The notes beneath the pieces were generated by a model. That model was not told the DNA's origin. It did no database searches and saw only the letters and a program-made list of their open reading frames with translations. The position numbers and the translations under genes are program-made. Source: Candidatus Heimdallarchaeota archaeon (GTDB lineage Archaea; Asgardarchaeota; Heimdallarchaeia; Heimdallarchaeales; Heimdallarchaeaceae). From it: a DNA stretch of 64,000 nucleotides. The stretch covers positions 62,001-126,000 of the forward strand of contig JAHLWR010000011.1 in NCBI GenBank assembly GCA_019057815.1, given 5' to 3'. This document shows positions 46,291 to 55,005 of the stretch, one piece after another (the first letter of the stretch is position 1; every line of letters starts with the position of its first letter).

Positions 46291-47748
46291 TCAAAGTTCA
46301 TTCTTTACAGAGTCTAAACTCTTCTCCAATTTCTCAATTTTATTGATTATATCTTTTTTATTTTTCTCAGCATTCTCAGCCTTTTTAACCAAATCTTTTG
46401 CTTCCATCTCAATCTCTGAATCAGTGGAATGCCTAGTGTTTGCTATTTGTTCTTTAGTTTGAGAAGAGAGATTCAGAACATCGGATTTCAATTTAGAGGA
46501 TAAAGTTTCTATCTGTTCTTTCGATTTAGAGCTTATTCCCTCCAAAGATGTCCTAAAAGCTAGTTCGTTTTCATTAATTTCGTTTATACTTGTATCATAG
46601 GTTTGTTCTGTCTTTTGTTTAGAATAATCTATTTTCTCATTAACAGTGTTTGAAAGTGATTCTATGTCTTTTTGAATCGATTCTTTTTCAGAAGATATCA
46701 GTGATTTAACATCTGTTTTCATCTTTTCTGATTGTTCAGAGAATAATGTCAGTACTTCTTCAACATTTTCGTTAAACTGTATGACGAAATCTGATAAAGA
46801 GGAAGAATGATCTTTCTTCTGTTTAGATGTCATTTTATTATAAGTGTCTATCATTGCTGTCTTGGCTTCTGTGAAGTTTGCCATTACTACATTATTGACA
46901 TCTTTCATACCTTTTTCATACTCAGTCAAAACATCTTGAATATTAACAATTTCATCAACTAAGTATTTGTCCATTGTTCCTGAAATACCTGATAGCTCTT
47001 GTTGAATTTTCTTAACAGCATTATCAACTAATTGCGTTAAATCGCTTTTTATTCTATTAAAGCTCTCAAAAACAGAACTCATATTTTCAGTTAGTTTATC
47101 TCTGTATTCTGTTCGTAAATGCTCAATTGATTCAGACATTATATTTTCACTAATGTTAATATTATTTTCTAGCTGATCTTTCATTTTTGAAATGTTTTCT
47201 CCAAAAGTTTCAACGTTTTTCTCTTTAATCTCACTAACAAATTCTTTTACTGTTGAAATGTTTTTTCGAAATGTATTTACTTGGTTATTTGTAAATCGCC
47301 CAAATTCTTGATTATGTGAGTCCAAAATATCCGGTATAATAGAAGCAAAATTCTTTGAGAACTCCTCAACAGTTTTTTGTCCTTCATTGAGGGTAGAAGT
47401 AAAGACTTCCCTTAAGTCTGACAGCTTCTTTTTAATTTCTTTCACTTCATTTCCTAAACTATCTGTATGTGACTGCTTCCATTCTTCAATTACAGATTTC
47501 TGGTTCTCTGTGGATTCAGATATTGTTTCATTTAATTTAGTTTTGTTTTCATCCGTTAAGTTAGCAAGTTTGGCATTTAGTGCAACAAATTTGTTCTGAA
47601 TGATAGTTGTCATACTTCCGTAATACTGTTCCAAATCTTCTAATCCACTTAATGTTTCCTTGAAAGTAGTTACATCACTTTCTAAATCGTTGATACTATT
47701 TCTTACTTTTTCTAAATTCTTATCTATTTTTTCTGACACTTTAATCAC
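46291..47748 (-). CDS. coiled-coil protein (unknown)
   Basis: A 485-aa protein that is nearly all predicted coiled coil from about residue 5 to the end, with the same Ser/Glu/Lys/Thr-rich composition as the 1484-aa neighbour. It has no ATPase head or membrane helix. The start abuts the ATPase gene stop (47749), so the two are co-translated. The two proteins may assemble together through their coiled coils. Confidence 0.75.
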   Translation of the reverse strand: MIKVSEKIDKNLEKVRNSINDLESDVTTFKETLSGLEDLEQYYGSMTTIIQNKFVALNAKLANLTDENKTKLNETISESTENQKSVIEEWKQSHTDSLGNEVKEIKKKLSDLREVFTSTLNEGQKTVEEFSKNFASIIPDILDSHNQEFGRFTNNQVNTFRKNISTVKEFVSEIKEKNVETFGENISKMKDQLENNINISENIMSESIEHLRTEYRDKLTENMSSVFESFNRIKSDLTQLVDNAVKKIQQELSGISGTMDKYLVDEIVNIQDVLTEYEKGMKDVNNVVMANFTEAKTAMIDTYNKMTSKQKKDHSSSLSDFVIQFNENVEEVLTLFSEQSEKMKTDVKSLISSEKESIQKDIESLSNTVNEKIDYSKQKTEQTYDTSINEINENELAFRTSLEGISSKSKEQIETLSSKLKSDVLNLSSQTKEQIANTRHSTDSEIEMEAKDLVKKAENAEKNKKDIINKIEKLEKSLDSVKNEL

Positions 47749-49509
47749 CTAAAAATCTAATTCTTTTTCTAAATCATCTAATGAAACTTTCTCATCTTTT
47801 GCTTGTTCAACTTCGATTTCCATCGTTTTCTGTTCTCTTTCTTCATATAGCATTGAATTAAAGTATTCATGGTGGATACTATCAGCATCAAAAGTAACAA
47901 GTGCTTTCTTTCGTACTCGATCGAAATAGGTAACATCACCCATTTTCCTGCAACATTCTAAGCAAGATTTGATGTAACCACGAATAGCATATTCATTTCC
48001 TTCACTTGGTATTGAAAAAGCTAATTTTTCAAACTGGTCTGCGGCTCTTGTATTAGACCTTTTAGCTTTTAAATCTTCATTCACCAATTCATAATAGATT
48101 CCTGATTTAACGTATAATTTCGCTGCAAAATTATAACTTTTTTCTTCAAATTCTCTAGCAATTTCTTCACAGACAATACCTGCTTGTTCAAAGTCAGAAA
48201 CTACCTCAAAGAGTGTAGCATTAATTAGTGCAAGATCGTAAGCGAATTGGAACATTTTTTGTTCTATTCCCGTCTTTATAATAAAACTAAGTTTCGACGC
48301 TATGACAAAATCAGCAAGCTGGTCATGGATTTTCGCTGCTAAACTCTTGATTTGCTCTATTTTGGATGCACTAGGTGCAATACCAAGCTGCAATTCTGTA
48401 ATAATTGATTCAAGATTAACTATTAGAGTTGGAAGTGGTCCATAAAGCCTTTCACGGAATTTCAGAGCACTTAAAAAACCCTCTTGGACTAGTCTTAAAT
48501 AGTCATTCCCCATCCACAAAATTCCTTTCTTCTCTAAGTTTTTGAGAACTTCAATTGGGATGTAATTTGTTATTTGTTCCAGAGGAAAAAGATTGTCATT
48601 ATAAGAGGGAAATTCAACAAAAGCTTTTTCTTCTTCTACTGATAAATCAAATAATTTTGATAAATTGCGCTCAACAAAATCTTCAATCGTTAGTTCTTTT
48701 GATATAAAAGCAATTCCAAGACTAATATCAAAATATGTTCTTTGACTATTAGAAACAATATCTAAGGCTCCCTTTGAGATTAGAGTTGGAAATTTACGCC
48801 GTAAATATATCTCAGCTTCTGACACGGATAAGGGCTCAGTACGTAATATCTTCGAAACTTCAGTTAAAAGTTTTTGATAATCAAAATCGAACAGATATTT
48901 CTCATTAAATGCGCTTACTGTTACAATGTTGAAATTATTTTCATTGATTTTTTTCAAGATAGATGCGAAGATTGGATAAAAATCTTGATTATCAGTTAAC
49001 TTGAATAGATGTAGGTTATCAAAGAAGAAATAAAGGTATGTTTTCGTAGATTTGAGTTTTTGATCAATTTTTTCAAGACTATCCATGAACTTATTTGTAT
49101 AATGTTCAACTATCGTTTCTCCTGAAGATAGTTTTGTTTTCTCTCCTAAGAGAGGGAGACTATCACCCAATTTTCTTTTTCCTACCTTTTCTAGAACAGA
49201 TCGCCAATCTGGTGTCATATCATCAATTTGATTTTTCCATTCTTTAAAGAAATTCTGTAAAGTCTTTACATCAGGAATTAAATCCATAGTATGGACTTGA
49301 TCTCTCCTCCCAGTAATCGAAGAAGCCAGTTTTAGTAATAAAGAACTTTTCCCTGTTCCCTCATCACCAACTATCAAAAAAGAATGTATATCAGTTTTGT
49401 TCTGCTTATATTCTGAAATTGAATTGATAAAATCTGTTGTTATGCTTGTTTGTCCAATAAAATCACTTGGTTGACATGGCATAAAGAGCTCTTTAATATC
49501 AAATGACAT
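47749..49509 (-). CDS. P-loop ATPase (AAA_16/Orc1-like) with helical C-domain
   Basis: A 586-aa protein. The N-terminal ATPase begins DFIGQTSITTDFINS, as in Orc1/Cdc6 or AAA_16 proteins. Walker A is GDEGTGKSS (48-56), Walker B is YLYFFFDN (Asp164, but Asn165 where Glu is usual) and a sensor-like VSAFN follows. A winged-helix-like region spans about 290-345, then tetratricopeptide-like helical pairs (about 400-540) and an acidic tail. It is first in the three-gene operon, with TATA at 49548-49565. The Asn165 suggests slow or regulated hydrolysis. Confidence 0.78.
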   Translation of the reverse strand: MSFDIKELFMPCQPSDFIGQTSITTDFINSISEYKQNKTDIHSFLIVGDEGTGKSSLLLKLASSITGRRDQVHTMDLIPDVKTLQNFFKEWKNQIDDMTPDWRSVLEKVGKRKLGDSLPLLGEKTKLSSGETIVEHYTNKFMDSLEKIDQKLKSTKTYLYFFFDNLHLFKLTDNQDFYPIFASILKKINENNFNIVTVSAFNEKYLFDFDYQKLLTEVSKILRTEPLSVSEAEIYLRRKFPTLISKGALDIVSNSQRTYFDISLGIAFISKELTIEDFVERNLSKLFDLSVEEEKAFVEFPSYNDNLFPLEQITNYIPIEVLKNLEKKGILWMGNDYLRLVQEGFLSALKFRERLYGPLPTLIVNLESIITELQLGIAPSASKIEQIKSLAAKIHDQLADFVIASKLSFIIKTGIEQKMFQFAYDLALINATLFEVVSDFEQAGIVCEEIAREFEEKSYNFAAKLYVKSGIYYELVNEDLKAKRSNTRAADQFEKLAFSIPSEGNEYAIRGYIKSCLECCRKMGDVTYFDRVRKKALVTFDADSIHHEYFNSMLYEEREQKTMEIEVEQAKDEKVSLDDLEKELDF

Positions 49510-49547
49510 GGTATTTCCCTACAGCAGCCTATAAAGATTGAATCTAT

Positions 49548-49565
49548 TTTTGTATATATTAATAC
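49548..49565 (-). promoter_or_regulatory. TATA promoter of the ATPase/coiled-coil operon
   Basis: On the minus strand attaatatatacaaaa lies about 40-55 bases before the ATG at 49509. An adjacent near-palindrome, attaatactattaatg (49559-49574), could be an operator. Confidence 0.45.
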
Positions 49566-49732
49566 TATTAATGTACTAACTTAAACTATTCGATGAATAA
49601 TATTAATAATTTTATTTAAAAACTAAAAATCTTGGAAATCACAAATTTGTATATTTACTCTTAATCCAAAATAGATAAAAGGATTAGTAAACAAGTAAAC
49701 ATACTAACTCCGAGGTGATAAAATGACAATAG

Positions 49733-50164
49733 GTGGACGCTTTGTTATTCACGAAGCATTTATTAGAGAATCCAATGGATGGATTCGAAAACTATGGCAT
49801 AACCTACAAAGGAGGAAGTATCTTTGCTCCGGAAGCATCAAAAGATCTTAAAAATGATTTGCTCTTTTTCATAGACCTTTTGAATCAAAGCATTTTAATC
49901 ATTTTTAAACAATTGAATAATAATCAGCGCATTATTTTCTTTGAAGCATTCAATATCCTTAGAGATACAGATACTTCTCTTAACAAATTATCAGAAAGAA
50001 TTTCGAAGAAGAGAACTATTTCATTTTCAACAGTAAAGTGGAACTTAACAAAATTACGCGATATGGGATTATTTGAAACAAATGGTTCCAGAGGAAACAC
50101 GAAAACTACTCTTGAACTAACAAATTTAGGCGTTATCATGTCTAAAATGTTATCGAAAAAATAG
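49733..50164 (+). CDS. archaeal winged-helix regulator
   Basis: A 143-aa protein with an N-terminal helical region and a C-terminal wHTH (about 68-135: INKLSERISKK-like helix, TVKWNLTKLRDMGLFET recognition helix and wing). It is probably a local transcription factor, and the divergent ATPase operon is a candidate target. The start is uncertain. GTG 49733 is the first possible codon in frame. The strong SD (gaggtgataaa) instead serves an ATG at 49723 in another frame, which encodes 42 aa and stops at 49851. The in-frame ATG at 49775 is a third option. Confidence 0.7.
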   Translation: MDALLFTKHLLENPMDGFENYGITYKGGSIFAPEASKDLKNDLLFFIDLLNQSILIIFKQLNNNQRIIFFEAFNILRDTDTSLNKLSERISKKRTISFSTVKWNLTKLRDMGLFETNGSRGNTKTTLELTNLGVIMSKMLSKK

Positions 50165-50224
50165 AAATGGTGGTAAAATGAAAAAGAATAAATCTAACTT
50201 AAAACATCAATTAAATGTAGTTAA

Positions 50225-51151
50225 ATGTTAAAGGAAGAATATAAGTCTTACAAACGTTCAGGAGCTATATTAGAGAAAACTTTCAGACTTGCTCTAGAAC
50301 TTACAAGTCCAGGAGTTAAACTACTAGACATAGCTGAAAAACTTGAAAATCACATCAGAAGCTATTCAGCAGTACCAGCATTTCCTGTTAACATCTCGAT
50401 CAATGAAATAGCAGCACATTACTCGCCTACAATTAATGATGAATCTCTGATACCAGAGAAATCTATAGTGAAAATTGATTGCGGTGTTTCAGTAGATGGA
50501 TACCTTAGTGATGCTGCTAGAACCATAATCTTTGATAATCAATGGCAGAAATTACTCGAAGCTTCTGAACAAGCTTTGGATAACGCAATAAAAGAAATAG
50601 GTGCTAATATTAGCGTGTACAAGATAGGAGAGGTGATAGAAAAAACTATCAAAAAAGCGGGTTTTCTTCCAATCACTAATCTTACTGGGCATTCATTAGC
50701 AAGATATTCCTTGCATGATGGAATTTCTATTCCTAATTACAGTGTAAGTAAAAATCTAAGAAAAGCTTCGGATAAATTCAAAGTGGGAAGTGCTTATGCA
50801 ATTGAACCTTTTGCTACTACAGGAATAGGAAAAGTAGTTGATGGAGATGATATAACAATATACATGCTTTTAAATAAAACAGGCAAAATTTCTCTTCATA
50901 AAAAAATTAGAAAGGTATATGAATTAATAAAAATGAAAACATACGGTCTTCCATTTTCTCCGAGATTAATATATAACGAAAACTTTAGCGAAGAACTTAT
51001 CGAAGAAGCAATTATTAAATTATATGAAAAGGGAATTGTTCATGGTTACCCTATACTTGTAGAAGCATCAAAAGCGCCAGTTACACAAACAGAAGATACT
51101 ATTCTTATAGGTAAAAATAAAATTTTCAATTTAACAAGAAGAGCAAGTTAA
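50225..51151 (+). CDS. map: methionine aminopeptidase, type II
   Basis: A 308-aa M24A metallopeptidase that removes initiator Met. All five metal ligands are visible: Asp85 (KIDCG), Asp96 (YLSDAA), His156 (TGHSL), Glu194 (AIEPF) and Glu290 (TQTED). The helical insertion between His156 and the last ligand marks type II, the archaeal and eukaryotic form. ATG 50225 overlaps the stop of a 17-codon mini-frame (50178-50231) that has its own SD-like ggtgg, so translation may be coupled. Confidence 0.95.
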   Translation: MLKEEYKSYKRSGAILEKTFRLALELTSPGVKLLDIAEKLENHIRSYSAVPAFPVNISINEIAAHYSPTINDESLIPEKSIVKIDCGVSVDGYLSDAARTIIFDNQWQKLLEASEQALDNAIKEIGANISVYKIGEVIEKTIKKAGFLPITNLTGHSLARYSLHDGISIPNYSVSKNLRKASDKFKVGSAYAIEPFATTGIGKVVDGDDITIYMLLNKTGKISLHKKIRKVYELIKMKTYGLPFSPRLIYNENFSEELIEEAIIKLYEKGIVHGYPILVEASKAPVTQTEDTILIGKNKIFNLTRRAS

Positions 51152-51196
51152 CTGACTTTTCTTTCATATTAGCACAGTAAAAAAAAATGAAAAATG

Positions 51197-52384
51197 TTAG
51201 ATAATCAAATCGTCTAAATCTCTTGGATATGGAGTGATTAGTTCTGATCCGTCTTCTGTAATAATCACAGTGTCTGAGTGCCTGAATCCACCAAATTTAT
51301 ACTCATAGATTCCAGGTTCACATGTCATAACCATCCCAGGTTTAAGAATATCATCAGAACCTATATCCAAGAATGGTGGTTCATGACCTTCCATACCTAT
51401 TGCATGACCTGTATGATGTTGAGCTAAATGATATAGTCCCGCATCTTTTATTACTTTTATTGAAGCTTTATCTACTTCACTACAGGGTACATCTGGTCCA
51501 AATACTTCTAAAGCTGCATCTTGAGCTCTTTTCATCACATCAAAATACCTTCTTTGTTTTTCATTTGGTTCTCCTATAAACATAGTCCTCTCAAGCTCTG
51601 AAATGTAACCTGAAATATTAGCGCTGGCTCCAGTTACTAATGTCTGACCTTTTTGAAAAACAGTTTTTTCTATTACTGAATGAGGAATTGCTGACCACGC
51701 ACCTATCTGTCCTCTATATCCAGCATGTGCAGCTAACAACGCTCTTGGAACAAAACCTTCTAGTGATTCTAACAATTTCTTTGTTGCATCCCAAGAAGCT
51801 TGCAAACTGACTTCTACTTCATTCTTTCCTTCAGCAGTATATTCTTGCAAATACCTATGAGCAAGATCTCCCCATTTTGCTGATTCTTTTATCAGTTTTA
51901 TTTCTTCATCATCTTTGATTATTCTCATGTTCATAATTAAATCAGGGAAAAGAGGAGTTTTTACATCTAAGAGTTCAGTAAATTTAGGTCCTTTATATCC
52001 CCAATATGCGGAGAAATTAGGTGTTTCAAGACCGATTTCAGTTTTTGTTAACCCCTTTTCTTTCAATAAATCTTTAAAAATATTTGCAGGATGTTGTAAG
52101 TCAGGATACTCGAAATAGTTTTCTCTGTTAACCCAAGGTATTTTTTCTATTAAATGCTCAACTTCCAACCGAGGGATATAAAACCATGATTCGTCTGCAA
52201 CTGGAAGAACGAAGCAAATAGGACGTTCTGTTGCAATGAAATGGTAGCCTGTTAAGTAATATACAGATAGTGGTTTGAAAAAGATAATCCCGCTCAAATT
52301 CTTTTTTTCAGCAAGATTTCTGACCTTTTCAATTCTTTCTAAATGTTTCTCTTTTGATATTTTATATTCAGTCATTAAATTCAC
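51197..52384 (-). CDS. M24B Xaa-Pro peptidase
   Basis: A 395-aa pita-bread metallopeptidase with an N-terminal creatinase-like domain (about 1-150) and the catalytic domain. Matching elements are TGASANISGYISELERTMFIG (in part), QHHTGHAIGMEGHEPP (metal His plus substrate His) and MVTCEPGIYEY/FRHSDTVIIT (metal Glu). The ASAN segment lacks the usual first Asp, with N and E in nearby positions, so metal binding may be altered. It is last of a minus-strand group with the DUF61 and zinc-ribbon genes. Confidence 0.85.
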   Translation of the reverse strand: MNLMTEYKISKEKHLERIEKVRNLAEKKNLSGIIFFKPLSVYYLTGYHFIATERPICFVLPVADESWFYIPRLEVEHLIEKIPWVNRENYFEYPDLQHPANIFKDLLKEKGLTKTEIGLETPNFSAYWGYKGPKFTELLDVKTPLFPDLIMNMRIIKDDEEIKLIKESAKWGDLAHRYLQEYTAEGKNEVEVSLQASWDATKKLLESLEGFVPRALLAAHAGYRGQIGAWSAIPHSVIEKTVFQKGQTLVTGASANISGYISELERTMFIGEPNEKQRRYFDVMKRAQDAALEVFGPDVPCSEVDKASIKVIKDAGLYHLAQHHTGHAIGMEGHEPPFLDIGSDDILKPGMVMTCEPGIYEYKFGGFRHSDTVIITEDGSELITPYPRDLDDLII

Positions 52385-52389
52385 CTAAC

Positions 52390-52833
52390 CTAGGAGAAAC
52401 CCAGAACTGTACTCGTTGGAAGTTTTTTTCTTAATTCAGTTAATTCTGGTTTATACAATATTGAAAGTTTTCCTTCATTAGAATCCTTAAAACTTATCCA
52501 ATCATCTTCAATTTTGCCCAATACTTTCAGTACTAAATATTGTTCTACAAGTTCTCCGGTAATGACATAAGCTCCAGCTCCCAAATTTCTTCTTCTAACA
52601 ATTATTATTGGTAACAGAACGCTTTTTCTTTTAATAGGAGGACATAAAGAGTTAAGAAGTTCTATCTCTTTTTGATCTATACTTACTTTTGAATTGTCTC
52701 TCCTAATATACTCTGTCTTTCCGTCAAAAGCTGCAGATAGACTTACTCTTTTCGTTGGAAGATGTGAATTTATTTCTAAAATCTCATGCTTTAGTATTTT
52801 GCTTAATTTATCATCGAAAAGCACTAAATCCAC
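52390..52833 (-). CDS. UPF0216 (DUF61) family protein
   Basis: A 147-aa member of an archaeal family of unknown function. Visible family features are NSHLPTKRVSL near the start, the DQKEIELLNSLCPP core, VLLPIIIVR and an AYVITGELVEQYLVLKVLGK end. It is packed between its neighbours (6 bases before the M24B gene and flush with the zinc-ribbon gene upstream), so it is part of one operon. Confidence 0.8.
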   Translation of the reverse strand: MDLVLFDDKLSKILKHEILEINSHLPTKRVSLSAAFDGKTEYIRRDNSKVSIDQKEIELLNSLCPPIKRKSVLLPIIIVRRRNLGAGAYVITGELVEQYLVLKVLGKIEDDWISFKDSNEGKLSILYKPELTELRKKLPTSTVLGFS

Positions 52834-53715
52834 CTAAATAGAGATTTTATATTTTCTTGGATAAAAGATTTGATCAATCCCTCTGTAGAGACGGAAAGAT
52901 CCAGCTATTAGTGGTACAAATAGTGTCATTACACTGAAAACTACAAAGATGAATAATGCTCCAACAAGATAGATGAGTAAAAGATCACCAAGAGAACCAG
53001 TAACATAAAGCACGTATATTAGTAATGCAGATGCTCCACAATTGATAAGAATGTCAACAAATACTATCAAAATAATGAAGTATATGATACTTCTTTCAGA
53101 TTCAAAGTAAATCCTAGCTATTTTACCAATGAAATATCCAACTAGAATTAAGAGAACTATGTTCAATAATATTGATAACGGGTTAAACTGTATATAATTA
53201 CTTAATGGTTCGCTTATATTTGGATATAACTGGACATTACTATTTATAACATCAATAGATACAAATGAGAGCAATATGTTCAAGCCATAATGAGCAAGAG
53301 AAAGTCCTACTATAATCAAGGATAAAACTGTGATTCTACCAAATGTCCAACTAGGTTTTTCTTCATCTATTACTTCTTCTTTCTTTTCCTCCACAACCTC
53401 TGCATCTGGAATAGTTGGTAACTCAGGCATAGAACCTACTTCAGAAATATCAGTTGTTACAGGTTTAGTTGGTTTTTCAACTACATCTTTAACATCTTCA
53501 TTAACCCAACCACAGATAGGGCATGATGCAACAGTGGTTGGAAGTTCTGATTTACATCCTGGACATGGAAAAGTTTCTATCTCTTTTCTTTCAGTATCTC
53601 CAGTATCTGGAAGTTCAGTATCACAAAAAACACACTGGCTTGTTCCAATAATATTCAGGTTACCACAATTTGGACAACGAACAAAATCTTCACTCATTAT
53701 TTCTCTATTCACCAT
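52834..53715 (-). CDS. double zinc-ribbon membrane protein
   Basis: A 293-aa protein. Two N-terminal zinc ribbons (CPNC...CVFC at about 13-31 and CPGC...CPIC at about 50-67) precede an acidic linker. About five membrane helices follow (near 125-150, 175-205, 215-240, 243-270 and the C-terminus). It resembles archaeal zinc-ribbon membrane proteins of unknown function. It is separated by 41 bases from dnaJ on the same strand and may belong to that transcript. Confidence 0.7.
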   Translation of the reverse strand: MVNREIMSEDFVRCPNCGNLNIIGTSQCVFCDTELPDTGDTERKEIETFPCPGCKSELPTTVASCPICGWVNEDVKDVVEKPTKPVTTDISEVGSMPELPTIPDAEVVEEKKEEVIDEEKPSWTFGRITVLSLIIVGLSLAHYGLNILLSFVSIDVINSNVQLYPNISEPLSNYIQFNPLSILLNIVLLILVGYFIGKIARIYFESERSIIYFIILIVFVDILINCGASALLIYVLYVTGSLGDLLLIYLVGALFIFVVFSVMTLFVPLIAGSFRLYRGIDQIFYPRKYKISI

Positions 53716-53756
53716 ACGGAAATAAAAAAGTATTCCCTAAAAGGAATGATAAATGA

Positions 53757-54917
53757 TCATTTTTTCATGTGTTTTTTTGATTCTGCTATTAAATCTTGAA
53801 ACATTTTCTCCTGACTACTAGGCATTGTGTAAATATCGTTCATTTTTTCAAGTAAACTTTTCTGTTCAGGAGATAGTTTCTTAGGGATATCTATATGGAC
53901 AAAATAATGCATATCACCTTGATTAATCCCATATTCTGTTTTACGTCTTACACCTTTTCTTTTTAACCTTAAAATCGTTCCTTCACTGGTTTTAGCAGGT
54001 ACCTTCAACTTTTCAGATCCGTAAAGGGTAGGAACAGTAATATATCCACCTAAAACTGCAATAGAATAAGGAATATAAATTTCGGAATAGATGTTGTCTC
54101 CTTCTCGTTTATAGAATGAATGATCATCTGCCATTATTCTAATATATAAATCCCCTCTAGGTCCTCCTATTCGCCCTTCTTCTCCCTTTTTTCTAATTCT
54201 CAATCTAAACCCAGAGTTTACCCCTTCTGGGATTTCTAGTTTGATTTTTTCATTATCTTTTGAACGACCTGATCCTCTACAAACAGGACAAGGATCACTT
54301 ATTATTTCACCTTGACCTCTGCATGTTGAGCAGTGTTGCTGCGAGATATACCTTGTAAATCCCATTTCTCTTGTTATTGTTTCAACTCCTGACCCTTGAC
54401 ATGTAGTACAAACTTTAGGTGACGAACCTCCTTTAGTTCTTGTTCCTTTGCACGCTGGACACTCTTTTTTGATAGGAACCTCAACTACTTTCTTTGTTCC
54501 ATATATAGCTTCCTCAAAAGTTATTCTATAATTCATAACCAAATCAGAACCTTTCTGTGGTCCCACAGTACGTCGAGTTTGCCTTCCCCCAAAAAAGTTT
54601 CCAAAGATATCTCCCCCAAAAATAGAAGAAATTAGGTCTGAGAATGAAGAAACATCATATGGGTTAACATTAGCGTAATCTGATTGAACACCTGCAAAAC
54701 CAAAGCGGTCATAAGATGCTCTTTTTTCAGGATCTGATAATATTTCAAGTGATTCTGTAGCTTCTTTAAATTTATCAGCAGCATCAGGATCTTCAGGATT
54801 TCGGTCAGGGTGATATTTCATTGCTACTTTTCTATAAGATTTTTTTATCTCGTCAATACTAGCATCACGTGATACACCCAGAACTTCGTAATAATCTCGT
54901 TTTGACTCTCGTGACAT
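53757..54917 (-). CDS. dnaJ: chaperone DnaJ (Hsp40)
   Basis: A 386-aa class A J-protein that stimulates DnaK ATPase and delivers unfolded clients. It has a J domain (about 7-75) with HPD in KYHPDRNP, a Gly/Phe-rich segment (GGDIFGNFFGG), four zinc-finger repeats of the CxxCxG type (CPACKG, CTTCQG, CSTCRG, CPVCRG) and substrate-binding C-terminal domains. It lies downstream of dnaK by 88 bases on the same strand. Confidence 0.96.
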   Translation of the reverse strand: MSRESKRDYYEVLGVSRDASIDEIKKSYRKVAMKYHPDRNPEDPDAADKFKEATESLEILSDPEKRASYDRFGFAGVQSDYANVNPYDVSSFSDLISSIFGGDIFGNFFGGRQTRRTVGPQKGSDLVMNYRITFEEAIYGTKKVVEVPIKKECPACKGTRTKGGSSPKVCTTCQGSGVETITREMGFTRYISQQHCSTCRGQGEIISDPCPVCRGSGRSKDNEKIKLEIPEGVNSGFRLRIRKKGEEGRIGGPRGDLYIRIMADDHSFYKREGDNIYSEIYIPYSIAVLGGYITVPTLYGSEKLKVPAKTSEGTILRLKRKGVRRKTEYGINQGDMHYFVHIDIPKKLSPEQKSLLEKMNDIYTMPSSQEKMFQDLIAESKKHMKK

Positions 54918-55005
54918 TTCTATTCAGTCCATGCTCTGTTTGATTGTTTAGAAAGAAAAGAAGAAGATGGAATAAAAACGTTATTGATTATGGTCTTTAA
55001 GATGA

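Noticed and set aside
41827-47748. SMC/Rad50 or methyl-accepting chemotaxis proteins
   Set aside because: The coiled coils have no ABC-type heads, no zinc hook, no membrane helices and no MCP hairpin signature.
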